Assembly (NCBI GenBank): GCA_963281255.1 | Contig: OY725498.1 | Coordinates: 1,798,001 to 1,862,000, forward strand | Reading direction: 5' to 3' | Origin: Aphrocallistes beatrix | Lineage: Eukaryota; Porifera; Hexactinellida; Sceptrulophora; Aphrocallistidae | DNA: 64,000 bases | Shown: positions 51,561 to 62,855 of the stretch, in pieces | Numbering within the stretch: position 1 is the stretch's first letter | Layout: each line of letters starts with the position of its first letter | Position numbers and translations under genes: made by a program | The notes under the pieces: generated by a model | The model's database searches: none | What the model was told of the DNA's origin: nothing | What the model saw: the letters and a program-made list of their open reading frames with translations, nothing else

Positions 51561-52339
51561 TAGTGATCGACCGGGATAAGATTTTCTGCCGGGACGGGAT
51601 TTTGCCGGGATTGTCAATTTTTTTGCCGGGATTAGTACATATTGTCAATTGTCAATAAAATGTTTTGGTTTAACACGTAACTATTGATTCAACAAGTAGT
51701 GAACTATTGATGTTATGAATTGCCCGTATTTCTGAGGTTAAAGGTAGCCTTAGGTAGGGTTTCGTCCTAAAAGAATGGTCGGAATTCGGAATAGCGGGGT
51801 GTCCAGAATTCTGAAATAAATTAATGTTAATGTATATAGTGTATAATAACGAGTCGCCTGATTCTGTACAACGATATTACCGGAATCTGTCCTACAACCA
51901 AACTGTTCGGAATCTGTCCTACGATTATTTCGAGTTCGGAATCTGTCCTACGCCTGAGTTCGGAAACTGTCCTACGACTATTTCTAGTTCGGAATTTGTC
52001 AGGGTTGCCGTGGGAATAGAATTTCAAAACCCATTCCCACAGGATATCAGTGGGAATACCCACAAAAACCCACAGAAAAAGAAAACACAAAAACCCACAA
52101 AACCCACTGAAAACTCGGAATAATCGTAGGACAGATTCAGCGTTCCCATAATAACTACGTTTAACCATAAATTACATGAATAGAATATTAATTCATTCTG
52201 AGTTCCACTATATAAAGGTTTTTAAATTCCCGGCTAGATCCCGGTAAATTTAGGCGATCCCGGCAATAACCGGGATCCCGGCAAAATATCCAAATCCCGG
52301 CAAAACCGGGATTCAACCGGGATTCCCGGTCGATCCCTA
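51561..52339. mobile_element. hAT MITE with CCGGGAT-rich ends
   Basis: Ends TAGTGATCGACCGGGA and TCCCGGTCGATCCCTA (mirror) with an exact 8-bp duplication AAGCTAAC (51553-51560 and 52340-52347). The subterminal parts repeat TGCCGGGAT. The middle (about 51760-52140) holds a different mosaic: four copies of GGAATCTGTCCTACGA-like units, then a fragment with CCCACAGGATATCAGTGGG, probably another MITE piece. Confidence 0.88.
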
Positions 52340-52347
52340 AAGCTAAC

Positions 52348-52817
52348 AAGTTTTTATTTTTATGATATTTGGGTCAATACTAACAGTTCGAGTACTCATA
52401 TTGTTTAAATTAGTTAACATTGAAATCACAATCTAAGTTTTACGTATTGAGGATGTCCAAGTTTCTGCGGATACCGATATCCATTCTGAAGGAGGGAGTC
52501 AAGCTCAGAATCAAGCTTATTATCCCTTGCAAAGAGTTCTCATGGTACTAATTGGAATTAAAGAGGAAGTCCACTAAATTATAATTTGTCGTACTAGTAC
52601 AACGGACTACGTATATCGTATTATTAGACATCAGACATACAACGCCATTGTGGAAAAAATATTTTGATTGAAAATTGTTCTACAATAAAACGAATTCACT
52701 AACTTAATGGAAACAAATTTTGTTTATTCAATCGATAAACTGAAGAGATTATTGAAGAAAAAGAATGTCACGTTGTTGTTGGTATCTTATATGTGTAGAA
52801 TTTACTGATTATCTTAT
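52348..52817. other. Short intergenic DNA, no gene seen
   Basis: AT-rich, with no repeats recognised and no open frame of note between the two hAT elements. Confidence 0.5.
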
Positions 52818-52825
52818 GTTGGGAG

Positions 52826-55800
52826 CAAACCTGGGCACTAATCCGTTAATCGTTAATTAACGAAGTTAAATTTTTCATTAACGATTTAACTTTTAAGTTA
52901 ACTTTAAAATCATTAACGGACTAATTAACTTCCGTTACATTTTCGAACTTCCGTTAAAAGTCCGTTAACGCTAATATGAACTTTTGAAAGTGTCTAATAT
53001 TTTCAGATTTTTAATAAAGACATTTTGTGTTTTTGAATTTTATACCTTTATTAGTATTTATGGCGTCTCAAGAAATTGAAATTATGGATTTCGTTGAGGT
53101 TGAAATTGCCAGTGCAACTGAACCTCGACAGGAACAGGCTCAAAACCCCTGGCCCCACCTGGATGAGTTCTTCTTGTTAAAGTCAGGTGAAGGCGACAAG
53201 TTGGTTTTCCAATGCCTCGTATGCCTTCCCAAAACTGTGCTAATCAAGGGGCACATGACAAGCCTCAACAACCTCAAGCAGCACATCAAGAGAACGCACC
53301 CAGTTAAGTTTAAGCAGTTTGAGGAGAAGGTCAAGGTAGGTTCTTCTCGTGGAAAAGGCAAACAGTGGTTTTCTTCTGGTTCGAGTAGCTGCTGCAGCAA
53401 TTCGGTAATATCTCCTCCCTTTGCCAAAAGAGCACGCCAGCAAACCATAGGCGAGTCCTTCAGTATAGGTGCTAGTGGCATTGGTGTTCCTCAGTCTGCT
53501 GTGGATCAAAGGATTGTGGACCTGTTCGTAGACAACATGTTGTCACTCCAAGTTGTAGAGTCTGACACGTTCGAAAGGCTGATCAAGACCCTGAACCCCA
53601 GCAAGAGTTCCATCTCTAGGAGGACACTGGGCAGGCGAATCGTTAATTCGTATAATGATTTGAAGCAGTACTTGATCAGGTGATTGATATACTAACTTTG
53701 TTTAATTCTTGGGTTACTGTATATTCCCAATATTTAAAATTTAATTTTGAAAATTCAAATTTAAATCTCAGATTTTTTTTAGAGTTCTCGGCGATGTTCA
53801 ATGGGTGGCCACTACAGCTGACTGCTGGTCTTCCCACAAGAAAAGCTACCTGGGCATGACTGTACACTGGTCGAACCACACCACCAGACAGAGGGAGAAA
53901 GCAGTGCTCGCGTGCGTCAGGGTGATAGGCCATCATACTTATGATGTACTTGCGCAGGCCATGGTCAACGTCCACTATGAATTTCACATTGAGAAAAAAG
54001 TCACCAGGTTACAGACTTTTTAGATAGTTGATTTTATGATAATATTAATTAAATTATTAGTCAATTAGTTCTATTAACACTTTGTATTAGAAAACCATTC
54101 AATACATTGTAGATTACTTTTTTATAACATTTAATAAATGTAAATGTAAATCTTTCTATTCCAGGACTACCACAGACAATGCTAGCAACTTTGTGAAGGC
54201 CTTTGTCCAGTTTGGGGAAGAAGCTGACAAACTGCCAGACCTTCCAGTAGCTCACGATATGGGCTCCGACCTTGGTGATGATAATGCTGTAGCTGCCTTG
54301 CTGGCTGGATCCGTTGACGAGCGGGATTTAGAGTATGTCTCCCTGGAAGACTACTTGACTGTACCCTCGGCTGAATCTGACGATGTCGATACCATCCTTG
54401 GAAATCCTATTAACCTACCAACCCACATGAGGTGTGCTGCTCACAACTTAGTGGCTAGCAAGGATGCAGATTCTGCACTGCAGAGGGCAGTGTTCAAGGG
54501 ACCCTTCAGGGTTGCAATGGCCAAAGCACACGCCTCTGGAACCTGCAGAGTCGTAGCACTGTGGCAGCAGACAGCATCTACGCTGAGGTGGGGAGGAGGC
54601 TGGTTGTACCCAACACGACGAGGTGGAACTCTACCTATGACTCTGTGGTGGTCTCAACACCATCCTGGAGACTAAGAGGCCAGCTCTACACAGAGTAATG
54701 ACTCAGCTGAAGGTCAACAGCTTCAACGATCAGGATGCCAACTTCTTAAAAGAGTATGTCCAGGTAATAAATAAATACTAAATTATATAATTAATATTGA
54801 CAGTTAAATTTGACAATATGTTCTTCACTAGTCTGTTAAATTCTGTTTGCTGTTTCCAACAAGTATAAATTTTAAATATTTACTAATTCTTAATTGTTTT
54901 ATTTCCAGGTCATGTTACTTGTGGCCAAAGCGCTCGACAAGATCCAGGGGGAGGACCAAGCCTACCTAGGGACTCTACTGCCAACAGTTGCTGCGACGAT
55001 CTTAAGGCTCAAAGACTTGAATCCAAGGGTCTCGTCTACTGCAGCCCCTTGGTCGACGCACTTTTGTTAGGCATCGAAAAAAGGTTTGGACCTCTAATGG
55101 AGGATGAAGAATGCCAGCTGGCTGCTGCATTCCATCCCAGGTTTCGCCTCATCTGGTTGGAGAAGTATAACTACACTAAGGTCGCTAAGGTGAGAAAAAG
55201 CATGGAGGTAAAAGTTGAGGAGGCCTTAAGACAGCAGTCAGATGATGTGGGCAGCAATAGTGGAAGCAGTAACAACGAGGAGGATGACTTCTTCAGTGCT
55301 GTCACCGAGCCAAAGGAGAGGACCAGGAGCCACAGGTCACTTAAGAGCAAGGCCCAGAACTTGATCAGGACCTGGCTGGAGACCAGCTCCAAGGAACTGC
55401 TGACAGATGCTGCCTTCTTGGGTGAGCAAGTGTTGGTGGACTTGTTCATCAAATTCAACACAGCCATCCCCTCTAGTGCTGCAGTGGAACGTTTGTTCTC
55501 AATGGGCAAGGATATCTTAAGGGCCAAGAGATCATCCTTGTCTGATGAAAATTTTAACATGTTGATTTGCATGAAGGGCAACATGCATTTAATGGAATTT
55601 TGTCAATAACAAGTTACCCTTTTAAGATTCCTTAAACAAACTGTATTCGTATATCTTTATTCGTAATCTTTATTCGTAAGCTGTATTCCCTAATCTTTAT
55701 TCTAAATTTTGCAAATTAAAGTTGCGTTAACAGATATTTTCGCTTAAAAGACCCAGCAAAAGATCATCTTATAGTATTAGCACTTTTTAGGTTTTTAGAG

Positions 55801-55974
55801 CAAAATACTAACTTTGTTGCGGTTTCTATAATATAAATTAACGTTAACGGTTTATCGTTAACTTCCGTTAACTTTTTAACGAATTAACGGATTAACGGTT
55901 AACTCAGTTAACTTTTTGGTTAACGGATTAACGATTAACGAAGTTAACTTTTCGATTAACTGTGCCCACCTTTG
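52826..55974 (+). mobile_element. Complete BED-type hAT transposon
   Basis: Ends CAAACCTGGGCAC and GTGCCCACCTTTG form the terminal inverted repeat; an exact 8-bp duplication GTTGGGAG lies on both sides (52818-52825 and 55975-55982). Both ends continue into a dense array of GTTAACG / CGTTAA words (52848-52975 and 55845-55950), likely subterminal binding sites. Inside is a four-exon transposase. 3149 bp. Confidence 0.95.
53060..55609 (+). pseudogene. hAT transposase, four exons, about three frameshifts
   Basis: Exons 53060-53679, 53783-54007, 54165-54763 and 54909-55609 have consensus splice sites. The start MASQEIEIMD is chosen because the upstream ATG (53027) adds an unlikely hydrophobic leader. 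Exon 1 has a BED zinc finger (FQCLVCLP...HIKRTHP). Exon 2 has TTADCWSS with the first catalytic Asp; exon 3 begins TTTDNASNF with the second. Exon 4 has the hAT dimerisation region (SSAAVERLFSMGKDIL). Frame shifts are needed near 54535 and 54655 (exon 3) and near 55025 (exon 4). With exact duplicated target and otherwise good sequence, either the copy died recently or these are assembly errors. Confidence 0.88.
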
Positions 55975-55982
55975 GTTGGGAG

Positions 55983-56397
55983 AGAGAGACATACATCCCG
56001 GAACATAAACTACAGATAATATACAAAATAATTCCCAAAATGGTTATACGGTTTCTACTAAACGATATGAGACAGTTTCTAGTAATGGTCAAGAATATCT
56101 AGTAGTATTGTAGTAATTAAAAAAGTTATAAATAGGTAGGATTCTTGGTGGTCGAATACTTTTGTCCGGGTAGTGTATATTTATATATCTCAAATATAAT
56201 ACACCTATCATCAAAAAAAGATGACTCATCACTCTGTCATGACGTCATCATTACTCATCAAAGGTTAATGATTTCCGAGTTTGTCGATTATAACAGTAAG
56301 ATAGACATATTTAGAGATATGATCTGCCACTAAGTTGACTAATTCATGAATTAATGAATAATTCGAATAATTATTATCTTAATAACATGCATTAGAT
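55983..56397. other. Intergenic DNA with a Helitron-like family A fragment
   Basis: 56205-56335 has GATGACTCATCACTCTGTCA, TGACGTCATCATTACTCATC and the CGATTATAACAGTAAGA stretch typical of family A, without either end. The rest is AT-rich. Confidence 0.6.
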
Positions 56398-56576
56398 CAG
56401 TGGTCTTCAAACTTTTTTCCCAGCGTACCCCCTGGCTATTTTTTGAACTTTACGCGTACCCCCAAGTAAGGAGAAATTATGGTTGAATGAGATATAACAT
56501 ACTTAACAGACTCGTCTCAAAGAGAGCTCGCGTACCCCCATGAGAAGCCTCGCGTACCCCAGTTTGAAGACCACTG
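56398..56576. mobile_element. Charlie-like hAT MITE
   Basis: Ends CAGTGGTCTTCAAACTTTTT and AGTTTGAAGACCACTG, exact 8-bp duplication CATTAGAT (56390-56397 and 56577-56584). 179 bp with repeated GCGTACCCCC. The end sequence is of the type seen in Charlie-group hAT elements of many animals. Confidence 0.92.
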
Positions 56577-56584
56577 CATTAGAT

Positions 56585-57276
56585 GATATATTCATGATAC
56601 AATAGCGTTACTTCCAGTAGTTTTAAAAAAATTAACATACAAAATGGTAATACATTCGTTTTACGAATCATGTCTATATAGTGTAGGAACTTTAGAGGCG
56701 TAATAAAAGCCGTTAACTAGAGTTACTTTATGCACTTCTGATTGATTTAAAATACATAATACAGCCGAACGGTACCGCACACATTCCGAAATGACATAAA
56801 AGTAGTCAATTGGATCGAAATAGTTCCACTTCAAAAGTAATATTTTTTAGTCATGGTTGCCTAAGATTAGCACAAATGAAGCAAAACAATTTAATAATTA
56901 CTAATTAGCATGAAATTGAACGCCAATGATGTTATTTATGAAGAGTTAAATAGTTAAAAAAATATCTCACATCTAAATTATATACAATGAACGATATTGA
57001 TGATTGGAACTTGCTAATTGAACAAAAACAAAATGTTCGGGAAGCATCTCTGAGAATGAATTTAATTCAGTCAGATCTAAATTTACAAACATAAAGAAAA
57101 AAGATAGTGCTATGTGAAAAAAGGTCTAGTTTAATGGAATCATATCCCATTTTTTGAGGGATCCCATTTTCATTATGATTAATAATTTATCAAAAAAATG
57201 ATAAGTCATCACTGACAAAAATAGAGGCCCTACAAAAGAATTAGTTGGTCCTTTCGACTTCATAATCAATAGCCTA
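56585..57276. other. AT-rich intergenic DNA, no gene seen
   Basis: No repeat or motif recognised; the longest open frame (57323-57126, minus) runs into the adjacent MITE and is not credible. Confidence 0.5.
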
Positions 57277-57604
57277 CCGTATTGCTTCGAATAAGCGCCC
57301 GGGCGCTTATTTATTTCGTTCACCCTTTAGACCCGGCGCTTATTTTTTTCATTCGCTATTTTGACCCGGCGCTCTTTTTTTTGTTTACTACATGGCACTT
57401 TTATTTTTGCCACAACTGAGAATGTTAGTTTTATTAAAAAAGGATAATGTAATGTTTCAAAAAGCACATGTATCTATGCCACTACTGAGAATACTAGTTT
57501 GATATGATGTTCAGAGAACTAAAATGCCCCGGCCCTTATTCGAGCCCCGGCGCTTATTTATTTCGCTCACCCTTTAGACCCGGCGCTTATTCAGGGAAAT
57601 ACGG
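57277..57604. mobile_element. TA-flanked MITE, sister of the one in the retrotransposon
   Basis: Starts CCGTATTGCTTCGAATAAGC and ends with the mirror of CCGTATTTCCCTGAATAAGC; TA on both sides (57275-57276, 57605-57606). It is in the opposite orientation to 45330-45757 and has few GCGCCGG units instead of the long array. A shared internal stretch (GATATGATGTTCAGAGAACT) ties the two together. Confidence 0.9.
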
Positions 57605-57820
57605 TATATGCTCATAATACATATTATGGCTCTATCTTGAATATTTACGCCATTTGCATTGATATTTTCGTTTTTCTCGCTTTCTCTCGATTTTTTTCCT
57701 TGCATTTTCCTTTACTCAGCTTGCATCTCTCGTTGGTAAGTTAACTATTTACTTTAATTACTAATTTTAATTGGTTATACAATTTATAGCTTTTCAATTG
57801 TTTAAATAGGTTTGGCATAG

Positions 57821-58780
57821 ATGGCATCGAAAATTGACCAATTCATTGAAGCAATTCTGGGCCTAGACACTTTGAGCCAATTTAATACCCTAAAAGAAAA
57901 ATTGGAAAAGGAGGCTAAAAGTATTCCCAGATCAATATAGGGCACTTTCCTCTATTCCACATGGAAACTTACCCGCGGGAAAGTGCAGGATAGAGTAAAG
58001 GAGCGTCTGTCATGTGAGTTACCTGTTTTGTTGCCCGTACTCCCTTCGTATCATGACATCTTCACGCAAGCGATAGATCAATTGAAATTTAAAATATATA
58101 GTTTAGATTTAGTTAAGTATTTAGATAGCATAGATTTTCGTAGTAATAGTATTAGTGGTTTAGTTGATATTAGTTTAGATAGGTTAGAGTTAGAATTGTT
58201 CGACCCTTTATTCCATATTATTGCATCCGGGTGTTATGATCCTTCTCTTTTCTCACACGTATGTAAAGTTACTTCCCCACCCCATTCAGGGCAAGTGATA
58301 CCCATTTTTGGTATTTTCATAATTGCGATAGTGTGCTCTGGGTTGATATTCTGAAATATTTCGGTGGAAATCTCCCGCTAAGTGAAGATAATTTCATTTT
58401 ACTGACCAATGAAACTTAATCTTTTCGTCAATCGATTATTAGTAAACTGAGTAAGGAAGATCACGAGACTGTTGTTGAACAATCTCGTGATCTTCCTTCT
58501 TGTTCAGTAGATTCCATTGTAGCTAATTCAGAAACAGGAGTTATTATTATTTCTGAATTAAAAGCTATGGACTGTATTGATTCCGAAACGCCTGAATTAA
58601 ATTTTGTAGATGAAGTAGTAATTGGTTCTAAAGCAACTAAAATGTAATACGTAGATGGTAATTTTTTTCTTAATTTAGATGAGTGGAATTCAATTACCGA
58701 GGTGAGCGGGGACGAATATATATTTTTAAAGGATTGGACAAATCTATTTTGCTCAAAATTGCAAGATATTTTTGTTTGTG
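57821..58780 (+). pseudogene. Decayed open frames before a Gypsy pol, origin unclear
   Basis: 57821-57940 encodes MASKIDQFIEAILGLDTLSQ and a lysine-rich helix before a stop; 57983-58354 continues with a 123-codon frame; 58430-58650 is open in another frame and acidic. No zinc knuckle or protease motif is visible. The position before reverse transcriptase suggests a gag-like region, but no residue pattern proves it. Confidence 0.35.
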
Positions 58781-58802
58781 TCTTGTGCTTTAAATATAAA
58801 TC

Positions 58803-59830
58803 ATCACCGGAGACGCATTACCTCAGAGAAGTCGCCCGCGTAGGGTACCACCGAAATGGGAAGTAGAGATCAACCGACAGCTGGCAGAGATGATAGCAAA
58901 CGAACCCCCGATAGCTAAGCCCAGTTCCTCACCTTGGGCATCGGACGTCGTGTTAATAAAGAAGAAAGACGGCAACCTCCGGTTTGCCGTGGACTATCGG
59001 CGCCTCAATGCCGTTACCAAACGCGACGAATATAGCTTACCGAACCCGAACAGCATCTTTGACAAGCTTCAAGGAAGTACAATTTTCTCTAAACTGGATG
59101 TGGCCTCGGCTTATTGGACAATCCCGATCCGAGCACAGGACACGGAGAAAACGGCGTTTCACACACCCCGCGGCCTTTTCGAAATGCTCGTGATTCCGTT
59201 TGGCCTGTGCAACAGCCAAGCTACCTTCCAAAGGGTAATGGACCAGGTTTCAGCAGGCTTAGCAATGTCGAGAGTTACGTGGATGATACACTCATTTACT
59301 CACGGAGCTTCGATGAACATGTGCGACTCTAACTCGTGTGTTCGAACGCTTGGAGGAGGCAGGATTGAGGCTAAGGAGAGATAAGTGTCAACTGGGGTAC
59401 GGGGCCGTGGAGTTCTTAGGTCACTGGGTATCTCAAGAAACAAACTCGGAAGAGGCCTTCGAGGATCGGATTTTCCTGACGAAGCACACCCACGACTTAG
59501 TTGAGAGGATAACACAGGGACAGTTAGATGATCAGATGATCAGAGAGGCCGTTAAGCAAATCCAAGAGAGAGGACGAGTAGTCACAGGCGGGTTCCGAAA
59601 GTAGGGGATCGCCTGCGAATTCTCGGCGGCAGACTCATGTTCAATGGAAGAATCGTGGTACCCCGGGCGTTGAACGAGGAGCTGATGAGGGCTGTTCACG
59701 GACAGCACGATTTCGGGGTAGCCGGTACGCTACACTCCCTGAGAAAGTTTTTTTTTGGATGAAAATGAAACGGGACGTAGAGAAGCTCTGCCGAAACTGT
59801 TTGACGTGTCAGCGAATATATTAGTTATAT
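58803..59830 (+). pseudogene. Gypsy reverse transcriptase and integrase relic
   Basis: From about 58803 the frame gives the pre-RT linker and then SPWASDVVLIKKKDGNLRF, KLDVASAYW and FGLCNSQATFQRVMD. After a frameshift near 59270 SYVDDTLIYS (the active site) appears, then DKCQLGYGAVEFLGHWVS. RNase H is missing. At 59645-59815 an integrase HHCC finger is recognisable (HGQHDFGVAG...CRNCLTCQR) after another frameshift. No LTR was found, so this is a deleted, old copy. It is a different lineage from the element at 43-48 kb. Confidence 0.85.
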
Positions 59831-59921
59831 TGTAAGTTAAACAAGTAGGTCAAGCAAATAATCTATCTTTATAGGCATTTACTTTAGTTTAAATTATTTT
59901 ATAAATTGTTTAAATTTTTTT

Positions 59922-60377
59922 TTGCAAAATTTATTGATGATGTATGTAATCCTTACGTCATCAAAATATACTTTGACATATGTAACGTTATTCTCACTTA
60001 CATTAGATTTTTATTATTTCTATGTCTCAAGAGCAGTTGAGAAATGCTATAGATTTACTTTGAATACGAAGAAGCATCCTCCTAAAGAAATTAGCAAAAT
60101 ACTATCCATTTCTCTAGCAACAGTTTACCGGGTTATCAAGAGGATTGAATCGGAAATTTCATCGTGTCATCAAAAAGGAGCTGGAAGACCAAGCAAAATA
60201 ACTAATCAAGTTAAGGCAAGTTTAGTGCAACAAATTAGAAGAAAACCAGCAAGTATCTCTCAACGTCAGCTTGCTTGTAATGCACCAATAAATATTTCTA
60301 AAAGCACTGTCGGCAACTGTCTAAGATCTTTGAAATACGAGAAGCATTTCCCACAACATGTTCCGATGTTATCTGAA
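59922..60377 (+). pseudogene. Tc1-type transposase, N-terminal part only
   Basis: The frame holds two helix-turn-helix modules: KHPPKEISKILSISLATVYR and GRPSKITNQVKASLV, followed by SISQRQLACN...ISKSTVGNCL, the paired DNA-binding domain of Tc1/mariner enzymes. It then runs into a Helitron-like fragment at about 60378 and loses the whole DDE catalytic domain. The leader before the first module is probably not coding. Confidence 0.8.
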
Positions 60378-60514
60378 AAGTCTCAAAAGACTCCCACATG
60401 CCAAAAATCAGCTTTCTGGGCCTGGCAGTTTCTTCAATCAATTCGTTAAATATATAAATATATATACATACACACATATGTACACAAACATTAATCGAGT
60501 TTTAATAGTAAGGA
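60378..60514 (-). mobile_element. Helitron-like family A, 5' fragment
   Basis: On the minus strand it starts TCCTTACTATTAAAACTCG at 60514, and continues to ACGAATTGATTGAAGAAACT and CAGCTTTCTG-type body sequence before ending abruptly at the Tc1 transposase. With the next element it makes a head-to-head pair. Confidence 0.65.
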
Positions 60515-61006
60515 TTTACACGTATATATATTTGTAACGAATTGATTGAAGAAACTGCCAGGCACATAAAGCTGATTTTTGGCATGCTGGAGTCTTTTGG
60601 CTATGGCTCCACTAAGTTCTGACCTCAAACGGCAATGTCGACTCATCATAGAATTATGACGTCATTGTCACCTTTTTTATAATTAGAAATTTCTGTATTT
60701 CGACTATCACTCAGCCATTTTAGGTGATAGAAGGCTGAAATTTTAATAGAATGTGTATATTAATATTATTCAAATATGGTTTAACTATCATCAAAAAATA
60801 ATGACTCATCACTCTGTTATGACGTCATCATTACGCATCATAATTCAAAAAATTGACAAATTGGTGATTTTTCGTGCGATATCGATCATAAAAGTAGGAC
60901 AGACGTATTTAGAAATGTTATCCCCTTATTATTAATCAACATGACCCCAGGCGCCCAAAGGGCGCCTCCGGCGGACACAAAGTGTCCGCCAGCCGCGCAG
61001 CGCTTG
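60515..61006 (+). mobile_element. Helitron-like element, family A, near complete
   Basis: Contains AACGAATTGATTGAAGAAAC, GGAGTCTTTTGGCTATGGCT, TGACGTCATTGTCACC, ATGACTCATCACTCTG, TGACGTCATCATTACGC and the GC module, ending AGCGCTTG at 61006 followed by T. The typical TCCTTAC start is replaced by TTTACACG. Confidence 0.65.
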
Positions 61007-61500
61007 TAGTTAGATAGATCGCGACACAATTATCAGTTCTTATTGTATGCACTTATCGGTGTCAAATATATCATACTACACACTTACTTAGTATCGACTT
61101 TCTGACCGCATGATTTACGTGATACTCCTAACACTAAGTCCTCACAGAAGGGAAAGATTTGTTGATAGAAAAGGTTGGGTATTCGTATATAATAAAACTT
61201 CGCAGGAACGCAGTGACCTATTGGCGTTGTAGCGTACGTAATAAGTTTTCCATTTGCCCAGCAACGATTATTCAACGCGGGAATTTGTTTACTCGTGGGG
61301 CAATGATTACAACCATTCTGCAAATCCAGAAGTAAAGGTATCCATATTTACGTATTATTCTATATTAATCAATACAATAAGTCTGCTATTAAGTGTCATT
61401 TTGTCATTTCCTTATTTAATACATAATAATTGCTATCACTTCTAATGGTTTAATTAATGTGTCTTGGTTTGCGGCCATTTTGGTTTGTGGCTGTTTTGAC
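61007..61500. other. Intergenic DNA, no gene seen
   Basis: A 79-codon minus-strand frame (61323-61084) and a 63-codon plus-strand frame (61254-61445) have no recognisable motif. Confidence 0.4.
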
Positions 61501-61504
61501 TAGA

Positions 61505-62700
61505 AATCATAAGAAAGACGGGGGGACCCGATTCGTAGTCGACTACTGAGCACTCAATGACTTGGCCCGAAAGGACGCATATCCGATGCCGAATCCGCGG
61601 GATATCTTGGACTGTTTGCACGGGGACAAGTATGATTCCTCGCTAGATTTGCGAGTGATAATATTGTGCAGTAGACCAGGACGATCAGGCGAAAACTGCA
61701 TTTTCGACCCCGCACGGTCACTTTGAGATGACGAGAATGGCGTTTGGATTGTGTTACAGCCAGGCGACGTATCAAAGATTAATGGATAGGATGCTTCACG
61801 GAGTCACGCATGTCCATCAGGGTTGGAATTTAACCCGGGTTAAATAGGTTTTGCCCAGCCCAGTGGGTTAAACCCGGATTTAATTAGTTTAACCCGGGTT
61901 AAAACGGGTTTTATTGTCCAGAAACGGATTTTCCCAGTTATTGTCCTTGTTTTCAAATTCAACGATATAATTAATTATATAAGCGTACTTATTGTAAGAG
62001 GTGCATATCAAAATATAATACACAAATGAAAAGCAAATCACCAGTCAAACTCCACTGAACCTCTCAATTCCCGATAACAGATTACCAATTTTGCTGGTTC
62101 TCTAAGTCTAATCTATTTCGAAGTTTGTTCTGGACTAAACTAAAGTTAGAAAATATCCGCTCAATTGAAGCATTTATGCGCCTCACCTTAGACCTTCTAC
62201 TTTTAGAAAAAAGCTTTGAACAGGATCACTGGGCCACCAACAAAATTATCATTATAAATGTAGTAACCGCGATGATTAGAGTAGGTAAGATGAACAAACT
62301 GCTCTACATAAATAATAGTACGTAGTATCCTTTGATTGTTTACTTAATGCACCTCAGATTGTTGTAACTTTTAAGAAATTCCATTGTTCGTACATCAGGT
62401 CTTATTAAAAATATCATTACGGAATCTCAATATAATACTGCAGAATAAGAATTTTCAATCCAAACAATTGATATCGCTAAAATTAACTTGATTTACAAGT
62501 ACATTAGAATAAAACCCACTTTAACCCAGTTTAACCCACAAAAGGGGGTTTTAACCCGGGTTAAATCCGGGTTTAACCCGGGGGGTGGGTTAAATTAGCC
62601 AACCCTGATGTCCATTCCTATGTTGACGACATTTTGGTTCATTCCAAGATAATGAATGTGTTTCGATGCAAACGATTAGACATTAGACAAAGACTGCAAA
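61505..62700 (+). pseudogene. Gypsy reverse transcriptase fragment split by a hAT element
   Basis: 61515-61810 reads, with stops and shifts, ALNDLARKDAYPMPNPRDIL and MAFGLCYSQATYQRLMD. After the insertion 61818-62607 it resumes with SYVDDILVHSKI, the active-site motif. One further frame break is visible around 61660. A third Gypsy lineage in this window, judged by its different sequence. Confidence 0.8.
61818..62607 (-). mobile_element. hAT element with the 3' end of a transposase
   Basis: Ends CAGGGTTGGAATTTAACCCG and its mirror (GCCAACCCTG) with exact 8-bp duplication ATGTCCAT (61810-61817 and 62608-62615). The subterminal parts repeat TTAACCCGGGTTAAA. On the minus strand near 62210-62085 it reads INASIERIFSNFSLVQNKLR, the C-terminal dimerisation signature of hAT transposases, before a stop. 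The rest of the gene is deleted, so this is an internal-deletion derivative of an autonomous element. Confidence 0.9.
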
Positions 62701-62855
62701 GTATAATCTCACAGTTGAATTGTGAATCTGTCACATTTCCAGTCAGTATAGAGTTGCAAAAACTTTCATCTTCGTTTTCCTTAATAAACCAGTTTGAATA
62801 AACAATTTATCCAGTCAAGCAAAATACTTATGGTTTAACCTGTGAAAATTCAAAT

